NCBI RefSeq assembly: GCF_002838765.1 | Contig: NZ_CP025120.1 | Span: 620,001-684,000, forward strand | Source of the DNA: Kangiella profundi | GTDB lineage: Bacteria; Pseudomonadota; Gammaproteobacteria; Enterobacterales; Kangiellaceae | Direction: 5' to 3' | Length of the DNA: 64,000 nt | In this document: one piece after another, positions 59,959 to 64,000 of the stretch | Layout of the letters: each line of letters opens with the position of its first letter | Numbering within the stretch: the stretch's first letter is position 1 | Program-made: the position numbers and the translations under genes | Notes under the pieces: model-generated | The model's input: the letters and a program-made list of their open reading frames with translations, nothing else | What the model was told of the DNA's origin: nothing | Databases searched by the model: none

Positions 59959-62661
59959 ATGCAAACAGGATTTCACTTTGAAGACGTCGACGCCCAACAG
60001 ACCATTATAATTACTGCAAGTCGACGTCAGTCGCGTTTTATACGTGAGCAATATGCGGAGTATCAATTACAGAAAGGCTTGGAGGTCTGGCCCAGTTTAA
60101 AGGTCATGCCCTGGCAGGCATTTATTAATTTTTGCTGGGATTTAGTTCAACAGGATTCGGTTTTGCCCTCACGGTTAACGCCAGTGCAAAGCCAGTATCT
60201 ATGGCAGAAAATTGTCTCAGATTCTGAGGTTGCACAATCACTGCTCAATAGTCGACAGACGCAGAAGCTCTCTTACGATGCCTGGCGGATCTGTCAGCAA
60301 TGGCAAATTAAGGCGTTGGATTATTTGCCCGGTGATCAGGACCAAACAGCATTTGAAACCTGGTTTAATCAATACCAACAATTACTGAGTGAAAAAGGTT
60401 GGATCGACCCTCATCAGCAGGCTAACTTGCTGCTTGAACATTTGGATAAGTTTGTCGAGCAGTTGCCGAACAATATTATCAGTTACGGCTTTCAACAACC
60501 ATCGCCACAGCAGGAAGTGCTATTACAGGCTCTGGAGCAGCATAAGCAGCTTACTTATTGGCATATTGAGGCTCCCTCAAATGAAAATGCAGTGACCATT
60601 TATTCCTTGCCAGAGCCGAAGCAGGAACTTCTGGCAGCGGTGCGTTGGGCAAAAGAAAAATTATTGCAAAATAGAGGTGATGAACCACAACAACAGATTG
60701 CGATTGTCGTTCCTGATTTGCAAAGTCAGCGATCCTATATCGAGCGATTAATCCAGCGCGAGTTTTACGCCCAGAGTTTAATTCAGGGCAAAGACGTCCT
60801 ACAGCCAATGCATGACTTTTCAATAGATGAACCTTTGTTGCAACAGCCAATGGTCGCAGTATTGATGGATGTGCTGTCTGTGGTGCAGGGGAGTGTAACC
60901 AAATCACAACTACAGCACCTTTTATTGTCGCCTTATTTGTACAAAGAACAGGAAGACCACTGGAAAGCTACTCGTCTAGAATTAGTGGTTCGAAAGTCGA
61001 ATAAGGCTTTCTATTCGCGAGATGATTTGTTGAAGCTGACGCGCCATCATCAGGTGGCATGCGTTTGGTTAAAAACGGTTCAGCAGTGGCTGCAAGAAAC
61101 GGATCTTTCCGCCAATGATTTCACTACTAACATGCAGTTTATTTTAGAACTACTGGCTAAGTTGCATTGGAGCGGTTACAACACATTGTCTAGTCGTGAG
61201 TATCAGGTTCAACAAACTTTTATTGAATCCATTAAATCATCACAAAGCTTGCAACGAGTGACACCGGATCGCTTGCCGTTTGCTAAAACTTTAAACTTAT
61301 TAAAAACTTTCCTTGAACAACAGGGGTTCCATCAGCAACAACCGCGTGCACCTTTGCAGATTGTTGGTTTGTTAGAGGCGATTGGTTTGAAGTTTGACTC
61401 CGTATGGTTAGTTGGAGCAACCGATCAGGCGTTGCCTCAGAAAGCCGTTCCAAATCCATTCTTATCAAAAGCGTTGCAACTTAAGTATCAACTACCGGGT
61501 TCTTCACATCAGCGAGAGCTGGACTATGCGCAATCCTTGCTTGACTCTTTACGAGCCAATGCAGAGCTGGTGATTAGTTTTTCTGAACATGATGGCGAGC
61601 AGGAACAGATGCTCAGTCCCCTGCTGCAGAAATTACTACAAAAGTCTGACAGTCATCCGCAGCAGTATGACTTGCAAAGTAAAAACGCTGAGTTTATCGA
61701 CAACTGGTCGATCAATGATGAGCTCGAGTTTTTCCGCGATGAAAGCGGCAAGCCAATCGAACAGTCTTATGAAGTCAGAGGCGGAACTGGTTTATTAAGA
61801 ATGCAGGCAGCTTCGCCTTTTGATGCTTATTTGCGTTACCGACTCGGATTAGAGCCGTTTGAAGTTGATAGTCTTGGAATATCTTTTATGGATCGAGGCA
61901 ACCTGTTCCATAGAGCCATGCAAAAAATTTGGCAACGCCTCGAAACTCAACAGGCCTTACTAAATTTAACAGCTGACGAACAGGCTGGCTTAATTGATCA
62001 AACACTAGAGTTTGTAATGAATGAAGCAAGTCGTGGAATTTATTTGCTCAACAATGCCAATTTCTACCAGGTCGAAAAGCTGCGACTGTTTGCTTTAATA
62101 GAAGAGTCGTTGGTGCTCGATAAAGAGCGCGAACCTTTTACAGTGATTGGCACCGAAGTAGCGCGCACATTAGAGCTGGCTGGGCTGACTTTCAGCATGG
62201 TGATTGATCGCATTGATCAGTTAAATGATGGACGTTTGCTAATTATCGATTATAAAACCGGGCAACCATCTTTAATGTCTTTGCTTCGTGATCCGATTGG
62301 CGAACCACAGTTGTTGTTGTATGCCATATCCGAACAGCAATTGGGTGGAAATGTAGCAGGAATACTCTTTATGCAGGCCCACCTAAAAGCCTGCAAATAT
62401 ATTGGCATGACTGACGATGAAGACATGCTATCCGGCGTAAAGGCATTAAAAGATACTCAGTACAATCCTTATGGTGAGACTTTTGAGCATGCCATTGCTC
62501 AATGGCATGAGATGCTCGAGCAGTTAGCGCAGGACTTCAAAGATGGTAAAGCAAACTTGACCGAATACACGGGAGATTTTACTGACTACACCGCCATTAG
62601 CCGTTGGGCGCAACGCTCGCAGGATGTTCAAGAAATAGTAGAGGGAGGTGGTCATGACTAA
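59959..62661 (+). CDS. AddB-like nuclease subunit with C-terminal PD-(D/E)XK domain
   Basis: A 900-residue protein of the AddB-like 'probable DNA repair protein' group. The N-terminal part looks like an inactivated helicase fold (ITASRRQSRFIREQY). The C-terminal PD-(D/E)XK nuclease domain begins near RGNLFHRAMQKIW and has E733, D750 in IDRID, and D764-Y-K766 in IIDYKTG, so the active site looks complete. ATG 59959 is chosen over the TTG at 59944. It overlaps the next gene by eight bases (ATGACTAA), which supports a two-subunit complex with the helicase that follows. The iron-sulfur cysteines of Bacillus AddB are not evident. Confidence 0.85.
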   Translation: MQTGFHFEDVDAQQTIIITASRRQSRFIREQYAEYQLQKGLEVWPSLKVMPWQAFINFCWDLVQQDSVLPSRLTPVQSQYLWQKIVSDSEVAQSLLNSRQTQKLSYDAWRICQQWQIKALDYLPGDQDQTAFETWFNQYQQLLSEKGWIDPHQQANLLLEHLDKFVEQLPNNIISYGFQQPSPQQEVLLQALEQHKQLTYWHIEAPSNENAVTIYSLPEPKQELLAAVRWAKEKLLQNRGDEPQQQIAIVVPDLQSQRSYIERLIQREFYAQSLIQGKDVLQPMHDFSIDEPLLQQPMVAVLMDVLSVVQGSVTKSQLQHLLLSPYLYKEQEDHWKATRLELVVRKSNKAFYSRDDLLKLTRHHQVACVWLKTVQQWLQETDLSANDFTTNMQFILELLAKLHWSGYNTLSSREYQVQQTFIESIKSSQSLQRVTPDRLPFAKTLNLLKTFLEQQGFHQQQPRAPLQIVGLLEAIGLKFDSVWLVGATDQALPQKAVPNPFLSKALQLKYQLPGSSHQRELDYAQSLLDSLRANAELVISFSEHDGEQEQMLSPLLQKLLQKSDSHPQQYDLQSKNAEFIDNWSINDELEFFRDESGKPIEQSYEVRGGTGLLRMQAASPFDAYLRYRLGLEPFEVDSLGISFMDRGNLFHRAMQKIWQRLETQQALLNLTADEQAGLIDQTLEFVMNEASRGIYLLNNANFYQVEKLRLFALIEESLVLDKEREPFTVIGTEVARTLELAGLTFSMVIDRIDQLNDGRLLIIDYKTGQPSLMSLLRDPIGEPQLLLYAISEQQLGGNVAGILFMQAHLKACKYIGMTDDEDMLSGVKALKDTQYNPYGETFEHAIAQWHEMLEQLAQDFKDGKANLTEYTGDFTDYTAISRWAQRSQDVQEIVEGGGHD

Positions 62662-64000
62662 TTTTATGGTACCACCCGATCAAAATGTCCGAGAACAAGC
62701 GATAGATTATAGCCAGTCGTTTATTGTGCAGGCTCCAGCTGGTGCCGGTAAAACCAGTTTGTTAACACAGCGTATTCTCAATCTGCTTACCACGGTCGAT
62801 AATCCGGAAGAAATTGTTGCGATTACCTTTACCCGCAAAGCTGCCGCAGAAATGCGCCATCGACTGATTGATGCTCTATTGTCTGCTAATGCTTCTGAGC
62901 CTGATGCACCACATGATAAAACTACCTGGCAGTTGGCGCAAAAAGTGTTGCAACGTAACAATGAGTTTGGTTGGGGTTTACTTGAGAATAGTCATCGCCT
63001 GCGAATCATGACTTTCGATGCCATGTCGGGCATGATTGCTAATCAAATGCCATTGTTGAGTAAGCTTGGTGGCTCTTTGGGCATTACTGATTTTGCTGCT
63101 GAATCCTATCAGCGAGCGGCAGAGACAATCGTTAATTATCTCGATGATGAAGATTATGGGCCGCACATTTTAAAACTATTGGCTCATCTTGATAATCAGG
63201 TGGAAAAGTTGATCGGGCTGCTAGCTCAGATGCTGGCCAAGCGTGATCAGTGGCTGCGTTTATTGGGTGCTGGTGAGCTGGATATTGAGATCCTGCAGGA
63301 TGGCATTAACCAAATAGTTCAGTTACGACTGGAAGCTCTGCAGCAATTTCAAGCCAAACTGGAACACGGCACTTTCCTACAGGCGATTCATTTTGCCGCA
63401 GGTTTTTTAGAGCCTGGTCATGAGCTTGAGGCATTAAAGAATGTGACTCAGTTGCCCGAATTTAACTTTACTCATATTCGTGAGTGGCAGGCGATAGCTG
63501 AATTCTGTCTGGTCAAAGCTGGTACCTTTAAGAAGCAACTGAATAAAAAGATTGGCTTGTTGGCCGATGGCGATCTACAAGGTGAAGATAAGAAAACGGG
63601 TAAGCAAATCAAAGCCGATCTTAAAGAGCTGTTCCAGGATTGGTCAGAGATTCCTGAATTTGCTGAAACTCTAAACGATATCCGCAGCTTACCGAGTGCA
63701 GATTACAGTGAAGAACAGCAGCAGATTTTATATTCATTGTTACACCTGCTAAGACTGGTTACGGTCGAACTGACCGTTGATTTTCAATCAAACGCCGAAG
63801 CAGACTTTATTGAAATAGCCTTGGCTGCAGATCGTGCTCTGGGTTATTTCGATGAGCCATCCGAGCTGGCACTGAAACTTGATTATAAGATCAAACATCT
63901 GTTGGTTGATGAGTTTCAGGATACTTCCTTCACTCAATACCAACTGCTGAACAAACTGATTGCTGGCTGGCAACCGGGTGATGGTCGAACCTTGTTTCTG
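62654..64000 (+). CDS. UvrD/AddA-like superfamily 1 helicase-nuclease, 5' part
   Basis: The first 449 codons of a UvrD-type helicase that continues beyond the window. The start ATG 62654 is preceded by GGAGG and overlaps the AddB-like stop. The Walker A motif is APAGAGKTS (K33), motif Ia is ITFTRKAAAEMR (from about 58), and motif II is L-VDEFQDTSFTQYQLL with D419-E420 and Q422-D423. The order and spacing match AddA/RecB-like proteins; the nuclease domain, if any, lies outside. Together with the upstream gene it likely processes double-strand breaks. Confidence 0.88.
   Translation, partial: MTNFMVPPDQNVREQAIDYSQSFIVQAPAGAGKTSLLTQRILNLLTTVDNPEEIVAITFTRKAAAEMRHRLIDALLSANASEPDAPHDKTTWQLAQKVLQRNNEFGWGLLENSHRLRIMTFDAMSGMIANQMPLLSKLGGSLGITDFAAESYQRAAETIVNYLDDEDYGPHILKLLAHLDNQVEKLIGLLAQMLAKRDQWLRLLGAGELDIEILQDGINQIVQLRLEALQQFQAKLEHGTFLQAIHFAAGFLEPGHELEALKNVTQLPEFNFTHIREWQAIAEFCLVKAGTFKKQLNKKIGLLADGDLQGEDKKTGKQIKADLKELFQDWSEIPEFAETLNDIRSLPSADYSEEQQQILYSLLHLLRLVTVELTVDFQSNAEADFIEIALAADRALGYFDEPSELALKLDYKIKHLLVDEFQDTSFTQYQLLNKLIAGWQPGDGRTLFL

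Noticed and set aside
1..64000. CRISPR arrays, prophage, insertion sequences, toxin-antitoxin or defence islands, tRNA genes
   Set aside because: No regular spacer-repeat arrays, transposase, integrase, phage or defence genes, and no tRNA-like cloverleaf with a CCA end were recognised on either strand.

Overview
The window is a continuous stretch of gammaproteobacterial chromosome at moderate GC. Its gene set and protein sequences look like Kangiella or a close marine relative; this is a judgement from memory, not a database result. Almost everything is housekeeping. There is no prophage, insertion sequence, CRISPR array or tRNA gene that I can support. Layout: the 3' end of rsmI, a DUF3016 protein, the RNase P RNA gene rnpB with copies of its own 3' end behind it, and a DUF2784 membrane protein (1-2109). 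A complete division and cell-wall (dcw) cluster follows from 2478 to 19418 in canonical order: mraZ-rsmH-ftsL-ftsI-murE-murF-mraY-murD-ftsW-murG-murC-ddlB-ftsQ-ftsA-ftsZ. It starts behind a sigma70-like promoter with MraZ-type repeats, and its genes overlap or nearly touch up to ftsA. lpxC has its own promoter. Then come dciA (reverse), an M23 peptidase, secA-mutT, and yacG (reverse). From 26 to 41.7 kb lie ampD, nadC, a degenerate GIY-YIG protein, a type IV pilus block (pilin, pilB, pilC, pilD), coaE, zapD, ampE and the pyruvate dehydrogenase genes aceE-aceF-lpd. This is nearly the gene content of the E. coli 2-minute region (secA-mutT-yacG-zapD-coaE-hofC-hofB-ppdD-nadC-ampD-ampE-aceEF-lpd) with local reshuffling: ampD and ampE are split apart, and there is no pdhR. 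From 42 kb on the genes are more mixed: an EamA transporter, a periplasmic dipeptidyl peptidase IV, a soluble sugar-dehydrogenase-like beta-propeller, an M13 metallopeptidase lipoprotein, a thioesterase with ttcA, an AlkA-type glycosylase, a fused SpmA/SpmB-like membrane protein, an unusual small methyltransferase, rlmM-queF, a POT peptide transporter, an AlkB-type dioxygenase, an acuI-like reductase, and an AddB-like/AddA-like nuclease-helicase pair that runs off the right end. Exported S9 and M13 peptidases plus a POT importer fit a peptide-feeding marine heterotroph. I did not find a clearly new multi-gene system. The most interesting signals are non-coding: repeated rnpB 3' ends (1385-1638), a repeated unit ending in terminators behind lpd (41766-42083), a 28-nt palindromic repeat at two sites (28070 and 33150), a structured leader before the pilin gene, and repeat-rich or orphan-promoter spacers at 46.8 and 53.2 kb.
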